Below, in pieces: positions 11,301 through 24,491 of a stretch of 64,000 bases of DNA. The translations under genes and the position numbers were made by a program. How positions within the stretch are numbered: the first letter of the stretch is position 1; each line of letters opens with the position of its first letter. Source of the DNA: Hemibagrus wyckioides (taxonomy: Eukaryota; Chordata; Actinopteri; Siluriformes; Bagridae); contig NC_080720.1 in NCBI RefSeq assembly GCF_019097595.1, positions 30,245,352 to 30,309,351 of the forward strand, read 5' to 3'. The notes under the pieces are model-generated. The model was not told the origin of the DNA, searched no databases, and saw only the letters and a program-made list of their open reading frames with translations.

Positions 11301-14300
11301 AACATCTTGGACCGAAGCACACATTTTCATTAGTGCTCTTTGGGGTTACTGCACAAGATGAGACGAAGTTTATTAAATTCACCACACAGGCACACAGCAG
11401 GCTATCGCAGGCTACCAGCTAAGAGGCTAAGTATATACCCAGCAGATGGAATTGTACCTGAAAGCTATGCAGATGATGGTATAGGACTGGCTTTGGTATT
11501 GAATTTTTTTTTTTTATTTAAAACGTCTTTGAATCATGAAAATTAGGATTTTTTGTTTAAAAAAAACTTTCATTGAAAGTTACTTTTAAAAGATGACCAC
11601 AGACGTCTGGACTGCGCGACTACATTTGTGAAATTAACACAGATTTATTTTTCAAACAAATCCCTTCGGTTTACCGTTCCCCATCGTGCCGTGTCAAATA
11701 TATTAAATAAGAAGAATTTCTAGATTAATTAAATAAAAAAGTTAGAGGAATACTTTGATTAAAACACAATGATGCAAAGATAATAGGGTGCCCATATATT
11801 TGTGCAATACTTTTGAAGAACTTGTTCCTTTAAGATTAGATAAGAGGAGAATGTTGCTTAAATCCTTAAGAGTGGTAGAACAGGTGACACTTTGCTTGTG
11901 CGTCATACTTGTTAAAACAATTTACAGTAACATAAATGGGAGGTAATAAAAATGTATTACCGTATAAACCATTTAAGCTTTAGTGCTAACATCTGCTTTA
12001 TTTCATTTCAAGAAGCTGGTGCTCTCTGATAGTTTAGCGCACTTTTCCGTGCACTTTCCTGCAATATCAAAGCATAATACCATATGATATACCATACCAT
12101 ATGATCAACTATCACTAACAAATTTGGTTCTTTGCCAATTTCCACCCACTAACCAGCTCTCCCTATGACATGTCATCTATAAACATATGCCTAAAGTCCA
12201 CTGTAGCTGAGATTGACAGGGAAGATGGTCACTGATAGCTAGACTTCACTCATTAACATCATCCTGCTAAACGTGCAACATCGTGTGATTTGTATCAACA
12301 GGTAATGGGCCGCCTGATAGAGTTCGCCTACACGGCAAGCATCTCGGTCGGAGAGAAGTGCGTCATCCACGTGATGAACGGAGCGGTGATGTATCAGATC
12401 GACAGCGTGGTGAAGGCCTGCTGTGATTTCCTGGTGCAGCAGCTGGACCCGAGCAACGCCATCGGCATCGCTAACTTCGCAGAGCAGATTGGCTGCACCG
12501 AGCTGCACCAGAAAGCCCGCGAGTACATCTACATGAACTTCAGCCAGGTCAGACTCTCATGTGATACAGATCATTCAGTGTGTACAGTCATATGATTTGA
12601 GGAATTGTGGGATGCATAAACTCTATACGCTAGTCTTATAGTTCTTAGATAATAATGAGGCATGATTTTAAAGGAATATCATCATCAACGATTAGGTGGT
12701 GTAATATAACCTGAAGAAAAGGCAAAGATACTGTGACCACTCTGTAGTTTTATTTTTCTTATACCACAGCAATTTTTGCACACTAAATGACAGCCTGTAC
12801 ATTTTATCCACTTATAATTTTCAATAATAACTTATAATAAACAAGTTAATTTTCCCGGCAGGTATAGCCATATAGTTGTTTCCTCTTTTAGTAAGACAAA
12901 GAAATCCAGCTTGTTTTGTTACACAGAAAGCACAACGCCTTTATCTTGAGAACTTTCCCATGGCGGAAAACGTACAGCTTTATGTCTGACCATTACAAGA
13001 CCCAGAAACTGGAGACTCCTTCCATAAATATGAAAGAAACTTCTCCTTACAGAAAGCCACTGTACCAATGATTACACTCTTTTTCAAAATCAGTTTATGT
13101 CGAGCGTCAGCCATTCATGTCCGTGGTAAACATTAAAAAATGTAAAAATGTTGACATATTAGAATGAAAGCATTAGTGTAAAGTGATTTGTCTCTCAACT
13201 ACGTTACTGTCAGAGGTAAATCCTCAAAATCATTCTGACCAATCAAAATCCAGAATTCAATATCACTGAGGTAGATCATTTTATTAAGTCAGAGTTTATG
13301 TGCTGAAGATCAGAGTGTGCATCACCTTGTGGTGAAGACAGATGAGTTATTGTCTAGGAATTCAGTGAATGTGGTGGAGGTATATACACACACGAGTATG
13401 CGAGTGTGTGATTAGAGGTAGTCATACCTGTAGTGTTGCATTGTACAAGTTCCTGGAAATGCTGCCTGCTGGATGAAGGTGTGTCCAGTGAAGCCATTTA
13501 CTTGAAGTCACATGACACACAAAAAGTAAAATAAAATAAAATAAAATCAAGGCTTTTCAGGGTTTTTTGTTTGTTTTGTTTTGGGGTTTTTTTTGTTTGT
13601 TTTTGGACTTTTTTTTGGAAGAAACTGTGGTGAAACCAAACAAAAATAGACATTTATTCATTGAAAAGGGAAAAAATTAGTTTCTGATGGAGGTTAGTTT
13701 CACTTCAGTGAAAATGAAAACGTTGGAGCTGTTTAGTATTATGTATGTTCACATGAAACTTTTGCCTCACTGTTCTCTTCCGTAGTACATCGCTGGAAAA
13801 AATTGACTATCATCGTTTTTTTTTACATTTATTATAAAAATAGACAACATGCACTGAATGATATATTATTTTGTAATGAACTGCACATAAGATTCGAACG
13901 TGGTACTCATTCCCTTGTTTTTTCCCTCTGCTCCATCAGGTTGCGACGCAGGAGGAGTTCTTCAATCTCTCTCCCTGTCAGCTGGTAACGCTGATCAGCC
14001 GTGATGAGCTGAATGTACGCTGCGAGTCCGAGGTATACCATGCGTGCGTGGCGTGGGTGCAGTACGAGCGTGACGAGCGGAGACCCTACGTGCAGGCGCT
14101 GCTACAGGCCGTGAGATGCCACTCTCTTCCGCCGCACTTCCTTCAGCGCCAACTCGAGCACTTTGAGTGGGATGCGCAAAGTAAGGACTATCTAGCACAG
14201 ATCTTTCAGGACCTCACGCTGCACAAGCCCACCAAGGCAGCGGCATGCCGCACGCCCAAGGTACCGCAGCTTATCTACACGGCGGGCGGCTATTTCCGCC

Positions 14301-15548
14301 AGTCGCTCTGCTACCTCGAGGCGTTTAACCCAACCACTGGCGCCTGGCTGCGTTTGGCAGATCTGCAGGTGCCTCGCAGTGGCCTGGCGGCGTGTGTGAT
14401 CAGCGGGCTCTTCTATGCCGTCGGAGGAAGGAACAACGCACCTGATGGCAACATGGACTCCAATACGCTGGACTGCTACAACCCTATGAACAACTGCTGG
14501 CTCCCGTGCGCCCCGATGAGCGTACCCCGGAACAGAATTGGCGTTGGGGTCATCGATGGCATGATCTACGCCGTCGGGGGCTCACATGGATGCATCCATC
14601 ATAACAGTGTAGAGAGGTGAGGACCGTGGTTAAAGAGTTAATAACTGTGTACTGTGAAAGAAGGTCATCTTGACCAACATTTATGATCTTAGGAGTGAGG
14701 AATTACTTCTAGGAAAGAGAGTAGATATAGACTTTAATATCCATCTCTGTCAGTTTCTGAACCAAGCACTGAGAACCTGGATTGTTTTCAGTCCCGGAGT
14801 AAAAACCAAGCGCTGATGTGTCTGATACACTTGCAGCACTGCACATTATGGTTAACCTTAGTGTTTGATTTTTGGCCCCATGGCATTATGGGAGACATTT
14901 GAAAACTACATTTCAGCAAAAGCAGCAGGCAGAGTAGGCAGTTCACCGAAGAGGAAAGCATGTGGGACGTTAAAGCCAGACATTTGCTTGAGATAGCTGT
15001 CACTATCTTGTGTTGTGCTTTACACAGACAGTATTTACATAAACCTTGAACTGAACTAACAGCCTCGGTTTAGTCATTTCATAGCAAATGGAGCGAGACT
15101 ATTGTTTTTAAGTTTATAAAAAATGGAGGAGTTGCTTATTATTAAGAAGCAGTCACATCAGACTTTGTTTACTGTTTCTTGGTGCGCTTTCTCTTTTACT
15201 CTCTGCCTTCTAGGATGTTCTTTCTAGCATTGGTGGCGTGTCTGCTCTTACAACACCGCTGTACTTTTTCAGTTATACGTCACTGCTAAAAATGAGCCAC
15301 CAGCAAAATCATTTCTGTTCAGTGCTGGGTCTGGGAATGTCCCATTTCACTGATGGACAAGGTGGAGATGATGTACACTCAGGAAAAATCATACCTTCAG
15401 TTGATAAAGTTTTTCATGTATTTTGAGTGAAAGAGAGAGGTTTACCATAAGCATTCACTCACCTGATGAAATTCTCTCTCTCTCGCTCTCTCTTTCTCTT
15501 TCTCTCTTTCTCTCTCTCTTTCTCAGATATATATGATTGAAACAACTG

Positions 15549-15588
<40 letters not shown>

Positions 15589-18500
15589 TCACTCTGGTCA
15601 CAACATACCTTTTTTCACTATGTGTCATCCACAGATCTGTGAAGAGGAAGTGAGTTTTATAAGTCCAGTGATGGGCCTCTAATAATGAAACAGCCAATTT
15701 TTTTTTAAAAGAATAAGGAAGAGAAACTAGTCATGATTAGGAATTTGCTCTCCTATCAAAGCATCTGTCTGTCACTGCAGTGTAGTTCCTAATACCATTT
15801 ACATGTGTCGTTCCTTACAGTTCCCTATACATCATAACACAATTGCATGTAAAAGCGATTACACTACGTGGTTTGTTAATCTATTAAACACATCTTTATG
15901 AAGGAAACGTTCCACTGTTTCGAGAATCACGTGATGCACATTCATCCTGGCTAAAAAGGAAGTGTCCTCAATCCACTGACAAAGAGAATGGAAACAAAGC
16001 GCTGTACTTAAATATTCCCCCCCTTGAACTTTCCCACATTTTGTAGTATACAGCTTATTCAGTTAATTTTGGTCTTGTGGTTGATTGCTTCACTAATACA
16101 CCATTCACTGTTATATTTTAGGTTTATGGTTTGACTTGTAGGATGTGGAACTATTATAATATAGACATATTCTTGATTATTTGTGTAGATCCTGATTAAG
16201 TCGATGTAAATGCCAGGATGAAAGACTGACCCCTAATTCCTGGAACTGAGGAAAAGGTCAAGGGGGGGTGAATACTTAAGCAGGGCTCGATATTTTCAAG
16301 CACTTTGTCTTTGTTGGAGTTCTGCTGATTGGAGTTCTGTTGTGTGTGTGTTCTCATGCATATGTCTTCCTTGCAGGTACGACCCGGAAAGAGACTCATG
16401 GCAACTGGTGGCCCCCATGCTGACCCGGCGAATAGGGGTGGGCGTGGCTGTCATTAACCGCCTCCTCTACGCGGTGGGTGGGTTTGATGGAACGCATCGT
16501 CTGAGCTCAGTGGAGTGTTACAACCCTGAGAGAGACGAATGGAGGAGCACGGCACCCATGAACACTGTCCGCAGCGGAGCAGGTGAGTCCATGCTGGACT
16601 GCTGGACCCCTTGAGCAGTTATTGGTTTAGGAGACTTCGTTTCCTGGAACAGCGCACCCTTTCCATATGTTATTCCTAAAAATATTGACTCCTGTTTATT
16701 GAAATATTCAGCTGTCCATAGTGACACAACTGAGTTCTGCTTGTTTACCATAAGCAGAAAGTTTAACTTGCTATGCACTTCCTGACCTTCCTTTGTTTTC
16801 ATTTCAATAACCATGACTCTTCTAATTCAATCATTGACAATATCTTTCTGCATAGTCATGATTCGTCTGCATCAAGCCTGTATTTCCCCAATCACAGTAA
16901 CAATTCTAGATAGTCTAGGAGTCATTGGAGGTCAGAAATAAACGAGGAAGTTGTCCATTAATTTTATTCCTGCACTGTGTGTTAGGTAATACTCTGTTTT
17001 GTAGAGCAGAGTCATTCACTGTAATTGCTTTCCTCAGGTGTGTGTGCATTGAGTAACCACATCTATGTAATGGGAGGCTATGACGGCACCAATCAGCTGA
17101 ACACTGTGGAGCGCTATGACGTGGAGACGGACAGCTGGACCTTCATCTCATCAATGAGACACCGGCGCAGCGCGCTGGGCGTCACTACCCACCAAGGACG
17201 CATCTATGCTCTCGGTATGGGGAAATATCTGCTCATATTTCTACCTTCCTTATTAGATGATTAGCTGAAGAACTCATCAGCTCTTAGATCCTATCCTCAT
17301 GCATACAGACCGCTTTTGTTCAGTTTGACCAGGAAGTTGCCTTATATTTTCAACTGAACAATATAATATTTAAGAGTAAGCTAGACCAACATATTTGGCC
17401 CTTGAATTAATTATAGAACTACAAACATCCCCTTCTGGATTTTATTTATTCATTTAGCTTGATGGTGATCTTGGCTCCTGGTTCTAATTGTACAGTATCT
17501 GGGTTAGACTCATGTTAGAGGACTTGCGAGTAAACCTCAAGAAGTTCTTGATGGAGATGTAAGCTTAACACTAGCGTTAGGTAGACCTGGCAACCTTGAA
17601 GTTTGACTAAGGAGATAAAATAAAGGATTAAGGAGCACTCCAATGAAGTAAATGTAAGGCTAATCATTTAAATGGTAATGATAATTAAAAAGAGACTGAA
17701 AGATTTCTTTTCTCCTCCGCATGTTGCAGTAGAACTGGAGTACACATATCCAGGGTTGTACTGTAATTATCAAGCTCTTTGTGGGGAAAACTTCGGTCAA
17801 GTAGAGAATGTCAACTTTTCTATTTTGCAGCATGTAAATTGTCGTCTGCATCTAAAAAAAGACACTCCTCTCCTACCCCCACCCCCTCTTTAATTGAATT
17901 TACACATTTGGATGAGAATCGATGCCGTTGGATGAGTAAATCTGACTTGAACTCCACCCGTGTTTATGCAGGGATTTCTGTTACTCGCCAAAACCAACAA
18001 GAGCCTCCATCACCATCCGTCTCTTCTTTTTAATCCAGATCCATCAGTACATATTAGTCACCAGGGTTTGTTCCAAGTCTTGTTTTTGCACATCTCACCA
18101 TTTAAGGATCTCAAACAGGACTTCAGGTACTACAGGTTTGGCTACACAAAAATGACTCTATTAGCCCACCGTATATCGGTCTCATGAAGGCCTTGCTAAT
18201 TACCCTGAGAAGAAGAATCGGGTGTCTTAAATGACATAATGCCTAAGGGCTTGAGTATGACCTGAAGCAGCAGTTCTTCAACATAAAAAAATGTACTTTA
18301 TGAACGCCCTCTGGAGACCGGGAGGTGACACTGCTGTCATTTAGTTCAGATGATATTTATGAGTTTGGGGGTTTGGTTTCAGCCAAAAAAAAGTTGCTAG
18401 TGTGCAGGCCAGGAAAACATTTCCTTATGGTACTCTTTGGCAAATGGATCTGGCACAAGTGTGTGTTTATAGTTGTGTAATGTTGATCACAGGCTACTTT

Positions 18501-19386
18501 CTGGCTAGGGGTCAGACCGCACTGATGTGTTACACAACCTTTTTATATGACACTCTATAGTAACCATTAATCCACTTGTATGGTGGACGATTTACATAAT
18601 CTATGCCTAGGATAAAGAATTATGAAGGTGAGTTGATATTTAGCAAAGATGGACATATAACCTTGATATGGAGACAAGCATTTATGGGAGAGTAAGTTTT
18701 TACAGCTTCTAGATCTTTTTAACAGTTTTATTAACTTCAAGATGGGGGGATAAAAAGAGAGGCTGGTGAAGGAACTACTGTTTATAGCCGTTATAAAGTG
18801 ATCACTTGAACTCATCTTGCCGTTTTACAAGAGTAAATGTATAAACGATTAAGAAAAGGAATCATTCCAATAGTATAAGAGGAATAAATCACAGTGGGAT
18901 GTGTATTCATAATAAAATAATCCACTCGGTAGTGGTAACAGTGACTCAGTGACACTGCATTAGGCCCCATTTTGGATTATTTTCCTATAACAACACAACC
19001 CAAGTGTTTAGCTCCTTATTTTAAACAGTTGTTGCAATCATACAGGGAAAATGTCAATCAATACTCTGGTGTTGGTAAGTACAAAAAGATTTATTAGCAT
19101 TGACTGTGTGGACTGGGTTTCCATGGACTAGGTAATCTTTAGAGGTAAGAGTTTTATGTAAGAGATGTAACAGTCCTCTGCTTTATTTCCAACAGGAGGA
19201 TATGATGGAAACACCTTTTTGGACAGTGTGGAGTGCTACGACCCTGAAACGGACACATGGGCCGAGGTCACAAGGATGACCTCCGGGCGGAGCGGGGTCG
19301 GTGTCGCAGTGACCATGGAGCCGTGCCAAAAAGATTGCCAGAAAGACTGCCAGAAAGATTGTCAGAAAGAGTGTCAGAAATTCTAG
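8304..19386 (+). CDS. keap1: Kelch-like ECH-associated protein 1 (Keap1), six coding exons
   Basis: Coding exons are 8304-8615, 12302-12547, 13940-14616, 16377-16582, 17038-17214 and 19196-19386. All junctions are GT-AG, phases agree, and they sum to 1809 nt (602 residues; human 624). Keap1 is the cytosolic substrate adaptor that links Nrf2 to the Cul3 ubiquitin ligase and releases it when its cysteines are modified. Order seen: BTB domain (about 25-150), BACK/intervening region (about 150-285), then six Kelch repeats (about 290-580) with GGRNN, VPRNRIG and NTVRSGAG motifs that in human carry Nrf2-contacting arginines. Sensor positions: human C151 is C124, C226 is C199 and C273 is C246, but C288 is Phe261 and C297 is missing. 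The tail is an unusual Cys-Gln-Lys-Asp repeat. The ATG at 8304 (MYAAS) is chosen because it aligns with the human MYAST stretch; the frame stays open 66 nt upstream without an ATG. Family identity is near certain; the teleost a/b paralogue is not assigned. Confidence 0.97.
9634..9775 (+). mobile_element. possible degraded tRNA-type SINE in keap1 intron 1
   Basis: TTCAGTGATTAAGGCTTTGG and GATCAGAAGGTTGTGAGTTCC resemble the head of the 33061 family, followed by a TCCTCAAGCAAG piece. The match is by eye and weak. Confidence 0.4.
10705..11025 (-). mobile_element. Tc1-like relic in keap1 intron 1
   Basis: Minus-strand remnants of the transposase C-terminal half are recognisable ([14 protein letters not shown] and EHLxDELE-like stretches). 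The right end, GTGTCCCAAAATGTTTGG to TATAAGTGTA, matches the inverted repeat seen at 36784-37147. It is decayed with no open frame. Confidence 0.7.
12548..13939 (+). other. keap1: keap1 intron 2
   Basis: Phase 0 intron with a T/G-rich low-complexity stretch at about 13559-13620; no gene or clear mobile element. Confidence 0.85.
14617..16376 (+). other. keap1: keap1 intron 3
   Basis: Donor GTGAGG and acceptor TTGCAG, phase 2. It contains the CT microsatellite at 15475-15590 and nothing else recognised. Confidence 0.85.
15475..15590. repeat. CT-rich microsatellite in keap1 intron 3
   Basis: Interrupted (CT)n/(CTTT) tract. Arg-Glu repeat frames on the minus strand arise from it. Confidence 0.95.
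16583..17037 (+). other. keap1: keap1 intron 4
   Basis: Phase 1 intron between GCAG|GTGAGT and CTCAG; no feature inside. Confidence 0.85.
17215..19195 (+). other. keap1: keap1 intron 5
   Basis: Phase 1 intron. Short open frames around 17660-18190 show no domain and are not supported as genes. Confidence 0.85.
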
Positions 19387-21590
19387 TGCCTCCTATATTT
19401 TCCTGCTCTTTTTTCCTTTCATATTTCTATTCCTTTCTCTTTCGGCCAGGATGATCAGTGATTACAATTCTGGTGCTTCGACAACATTTATCAGTCTTCT
19501 ATGAATCAGAGCAAACGGGTCTCTGGACATCTACAGGGTTCACACAAAGCCGTGACTTAAGAGAGAGACGCAAATAGACCAGGAGATGCTTCCAGACAGG
19601 ACTGGTTAATTTTTTTGTTGTTGTTGTTGTTGTTGCTGGTTTTGTAGCCAAAATACAGGCATCGGGATCATTAATGTGAATCAGCGCCTGTGTCTCCTGT
19701 TTGTATTACTGACCAGCCTTGTCTATCTAAACCAAACTGACTAAAGCTGAACATTTTATTTTTTTTTCCTGAAGCAGAAGTTGCAGCTCAGCAACGTGGA
19801 CCATGGATGTCAACATCTTAAAGTGCCATTATTATATCTCACAACACGTTCGAGTATCCTTCTGTCTGAACCGGGCTTCATAGAACCGTCACGACGGGCC
19901 GAAGGCTCCGGAGAGGCAGGGAACCGCAGCTGTGGGTTGGTTTAGAGAAAACAAGCTTCCATTTACTCTAAATCTATTTGATCAGCCAAAACATGGGTCA
20001 TGTTTCCTGATGTTTGCTTCTTTAGTTTTGCACCAGAGCTTAATGGTTCTAAGAAGTAAGAAAAGTATCTCAAAATCAATCCGATTTCATGAATACTAGT
20101 CTATGGGAATACACCCAGACTTTAATCTAGAGCTGTGCACTGGGGACCAAAATTCTGTGTTTTTGCTCTGTCAAATGTTCAGGAAAAGGCTGTGAAATGT
20201 CCTACATTAGATGAACAAAATATTTGGTCTCATCTCATTGCTCAGTGTACCACAGTTTAAAAAGATATTTAAAGATCATTATATTTTGGGAAACGGACCT
20301 AAGGATCCAGAACAGGACTCTTCCTCTGTCTGGAGGTTATATGGATGATAATATATTTCCATTATGAAGTGTGCTCCATCCCTGTTATTTTTGCAAACGT
20401 ATTTGCTTCAAACTGACATCGCGTATCTTCCAGCTTACATATGAAGCAGATATTTTCATGTCATGTGTTATGTGAGGTTTGTAACTCCAGTGCAAAACGT
20501 GATTCAGACATCAAACATGTTTCAGCTGATTGAGTACATTTTGGGGAAATTTTTTCTAAAGCCTATTTTTCTGGTTCGATCTGTTAGGTTAGTATGACAG
20601 ATTCAGGCATATTGAAGCAGGGGAAATGCTTGATTCAACTCATTTGGTTAATTATCCATGTCTGTTGTAAGACTCCCAATTCGTCGTGTATTAGCCGATT
20701 GCTCATTTCATGAACTTATTCACTCAGGGTGTTTTCTTTGGGTGCGATACGCCGCCTTTGTGATTAACCAGTGAGTCGAATCAGCTTACACAAGGTGTTA
20801 ATGTTAATGCTGGGATCCACGGATGCATAACCCTGGTTTTTTGATTCAGTTTAGTGTTTTCTCTGCCGAAGTCACTTTGTTAATTTCTAAACCCCATTCA
20901 TGTTTGTGTGTTTGTCCAGATGTTTGTCTAAATAGCGTCTCATTTTAAAAGTGTTTCAGGGTCCAGTCTGGACCTGAGGAAAAACAGTATCTAAAATCCA
21001 AGAGCACAAATGAAAGAAGACTGATATTTGAAATGAAGGTTTTTGGAAAGTAATGGAAAAGAACGTGGGTTCTGACCGTCAGTCGATGCTGGATGCAGCA
21101 TTACCTGATGGGAAAGAAAAGTGCCATTTGAGGCCAACATTATAGTCAGGACAGACGTCTTGCGTGAGTGGACAGAAAAATCTGATTAATGTATTTGTTA
21201 CAGTATTTTAGGCTACGTTTTCCAAGATTTTAGAAACTTCTTGGAGTTTTGTACAGGGTCTGGATATCTCTTTTATTTATTTTGAATTAAATGTTTTATT
21301 CCCCCCCCCTTCGTGCTTGATCCTTACATTCTACTTTGGAATAAATGACCGATCCCCCCTTTTGTATTCGTTGCATACTGAGCATGAGCCGTATTTCGAG
21401 ACGCGACGGCAACTTGTGACTTCTCTTTTTCTAAGTCTGTCTGTTGAAAAGAAAAAAAAAAGGAAGTAGTTTTTGCTTTAACAGTTTATTACTAACATTG
21501 AGAGATAATTTAAAGACTGCTTTGTACATTTTACAGCAATCAATGTATTGTACATTGTGTATTAAAGATCTGTTTATTGTACTTCATTGT
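19387..21590 (+). other. keap1: keap1 3' UTR
   Basis: Non-coding sequence follows the TAG stop. Possible poly(A) signals are AATAAA at 21340-21345 and ATTAAA at 21561-21566; the second is followed by a T/GT-rich stretch, which suits a cleavage site near 21585. A short TTG repeat lies near 19617-19635. The stretch holds no coding signal. The 3' end is inferred. Confidence 0.55.
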
Positions 21591-22167
21591 GTCCTTGATG
21601 CTGAGTTATTTACGTGAATTAGATAAGTCTCAACTTCCTCATGAATGAAATTGAAAAATTTGGTTACAAACAAAGCACAAATAGTCATCCTTGGTTAGAA
21701 GGGACTACATCGGAGAGAGATGACTCTTTCTCACTCTCTGTCTCCCCCACAAACCACCGTGACACTAGCCAGTTGTGTATGTGAGCTCATGTATGCGGAA
21801 GGATACATGGCTACTGTTTTACATGGCCCTGTGCCACATTAGCAGCAGTTAAAGATGGTTGTCTAGCTTTACATGCCTCAAAGGAAGTATGTGTTGGCCT
21901 ACACTCCCCCTCCTTGTCAGTTGCTGTATGATAAGGAGTGCTAATTTATAGGTGGCATTTGGCAGGTGATCAAATTAGGAATATAATGGAGAGCTTCATC
22001 GCTTGTTTATATCTCTGGTTAGGCGTGTATCCACACTGTTGAAGCCCACTGAAAACTGAGAAATTTAACCACTATACTAAAAAACAAACAAAAATAAATA
22101 CAGACTCATGAGCACTATTTCATATTACATATTATATAAGATACATCCAGCAAAATATATAGCCAAA

Positions 22168-23339
22168 TACACTGATCAGCCAACACATTATGACCACCTG
22201 CCTAATATTGTGGTGTTCCCCTTTTGCTGCCAAAACAGCCCTGACCTATTGAGACATGGACTCCACTAGATCCCTGAAGGTGTGCTGGGGTATCTGACAC
22301 TAAGATGTTAGCATCAGATCCTTTAAGTCCTGAAAGTTGTGAAATGTGGCCTCCATGGATTGGACTTGCTCGTCCAGTACATCCCACAGAGGCTGGATTG
22401 GATTGAGATCTGGGGAATTTGGAGGCCAAGTCAACACGTCAACCTGGTTGTTGTGGTCATCAAACCATTCCTGAACCATTTTTGCTTTGTGGCATGATGC
22501 ATTATCCTGCTGAAAGAGGCCAGAGCCATCAGGGAATACCGTTTCCATAAAAGGGTGTACATGGTCTATAACAATGTTTAGGTAGGTGGTACATGCCAAA
22601 GTAACATCCACATGGACGGCAGGACCCAAGGTTTCCCAGCAGAACATTGCCCAAAGCATGACACTGCCTCCGCTGGCTTGCCTTCTTCCCATCCTGGTGC
22701 CATGTGTTCCCCAGGTAAGAAGACCAGGCCACCTTCTTTCATTGCTCGGTGGTCCAGTTCTGATGCTCACATGCCCATTGTTGGTGCTTTCAGCGGTGCA
22801 CAGGGGTCAGCATTGGCAGCCTGACTGGTCTGCATCTATGTAGCCCCATACGCAACAAACTGTGATGCACTGTGTATTCTGACACCTTTCTATCAGAACC
22901 AGCATTAACTTATTCAGCAACTTGAGCAACAGTAGCTCGTCTGTTGGATCAGATCGCACGGGTCAGCCTTTGCTCCCCACGTGCATCAATAAGCCTTGGT
23001 CGCCCATGACCCTGTCTCCGGTTCACTTCTGTTCCTTCCTTGGACCACTTTTGATACATACTGAACACTGCAGACCGGGAACGCCCCACAAGAGCTGCAG
23101 TTTTGGAGATGCTCTGATCCAGTCGTCTAGCCATCACAATTTGGCCCTTTGTCAGACTCGTTCAAATCCTTACGCCTGCCGCTTTTGCCTACTTCTAACA
23201 CATCGACTTTGAGGGCAAAATGTTCACTTGCTGCCTAATATATCCCACCCACTAACAGGTGCCATGATGAGGAGATCATCAGTGTTATTCACTTCACCTC
23301 TCAGTGATTTTAATGTTATGCCAAAATGCTGCCTCTGTA
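22168..23339 (-). mobile_element. near full-length but decayed Tc1-like element
   Basis: The left end (CACTGATCAGCCAACACATT) and a degraded right end near 23339 bound about 1.17 kb. On the minus strand the N-terminal helix-turn-helix is at 23137-22949 and the catalytic half at 22770-22300 (FQQDNASCHKAK, WPPNSPDLNPIQPLW). The frames are broken by shifts and the third acidic residue is replaced (IQPLW), so it is inactive. It is the same family as the copy at 1264-1784. Confidence 0.85.
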
Positions 23340-23949
23340 TAGGATTACAGTAAAATTGTTGATCAGTGCAACAGTGTGTGCGATGAATATCATATTGTCT
23401 GTATATTGTGTAACTAATAATGAGCATGCTTACCGCTTTGCATTGAAGACTCAGTTTATGTGAGAACATAGAATAGTGTAATCTCATCTGTGTCATTCTC
23501 TCAGTAAAGAAAGAAAAGATAAAGAAACCTTTTTTTTCATTAGGGATTCCCATAACAGGGAATCCCTTCAGAGTAAACATTTGAGCTTTTCCCAGCCCCA
23601 TGAGCCTAGTAATATGAGAACACTGAATGAGAAAGAACAAAAATGTGGAGGCTCTAGGGGTTCCTCAGGACTAGATGAGGTAATGCTACGGTAAAATCAT
23701 GTGAGCTATTTAATAAAGTTTCCCAACACTGTTGCATCAGCGCTTCAAGGGATTGGTCAGTGGCTTATTGAGAGTTTAGTGGCTCCCAATATCTGGCAAC
23801 CACCTGATTGTGTTAGAAAAACTCAAGTGTTAGTCACAACCTTTGCAGAAAAAGATTTTGGGTTGACAGAACAGAAAGGTAGAGGTAAAAGCACGCCCAC
23901 TGATACTGAGCTCTGTGACCCTGGCCTGGCCCCTTAGTTTCAGTGAAAG

Positions 23950-24191
23950 GAACTTCACTGAATGCACTCAGCACACCAAGACATTTTGGACAATTTCATA
24001 CTCACAACTTTGTGGGAACAGTTTGGGGATGACCCCTTCCTGTTCCAACATGACTGCACACCAGTGCACAATGCAAGGTCCATAAAGACATGGATGAGGG
24101 AATTTGGTGTGGAGGAACTTGACTGGCCTGTCCTGACCTCAACCCGATTGAACATCTATGGGATGAATTATAGTGGAGACTGCGAGCCAGA
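23950..24191 (+). mobile_element. Tc1-like fragment, sense arm
   Basis: This encodes pieces of the transposase in the plus direction ([31 protein letters not shown], seen in parts, then TRLNIYGMN). It is followed by an opposite-facing fragment of the same region, making a hairpin. Confidence 0.75.
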
Positions 24192-24199
24192 CCAAAATT

Positions 24200-24491
24200 G
24201 GGACATCTGCCTTTACATACACATGAATTTAATATGGAGTTGGCCCGCCTTTTGCAGCTATAACAGCTTCAACCCTTCCACAAGGTTTAGGAGTGTGTTT
24301 ATGGGAATTTTTGACCATTCCTCTAGAAGCGCATTTGTAAGGTCAGGCACTGATGTTGGACATGAAGGCCTGGCTCGCAGTCTCTGCTCTAATTCATCCC
24401 AAAGATGTTCTATCAGGTTGAGGTCAGGGCTCTTGATAGACCTTGCTTTGTGCACTGGTGTGCAGTCATGTTGGAACAGGAAGGGGCCATC
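24200..24491 (-). mobile_element. Tc1-like fragment, antisense arm
   Basis: On the minus strand it encodes the C-terminal transposase region ([37 protein letters not shown]). It is complementary over roughly 120-160 bp to the fragment at 24028-24191. No open transposase remains. Confidence 0.75.

Larger units (their letters stand above)
8616..12301 (+). other. keap1: keap1 intron 1
   Basis: Donor CGG|GTGAGT and acceptor CAACAG. It holds a possible SINE (9634-9775) and a Tc1 relic (10705-11025); the rest is unremarkable. Confidence 0.85.

Noticed and set aside
15455..15697. Arg-Glu repeat frame
   Set aside because: Produced by the CT microsatellite in a keap1 intron.
22586..22843. Plus-strand frames over 22586-23212
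   Set aside because: Antisense shadows of the decayed Tc1 transposase on the minus strand.
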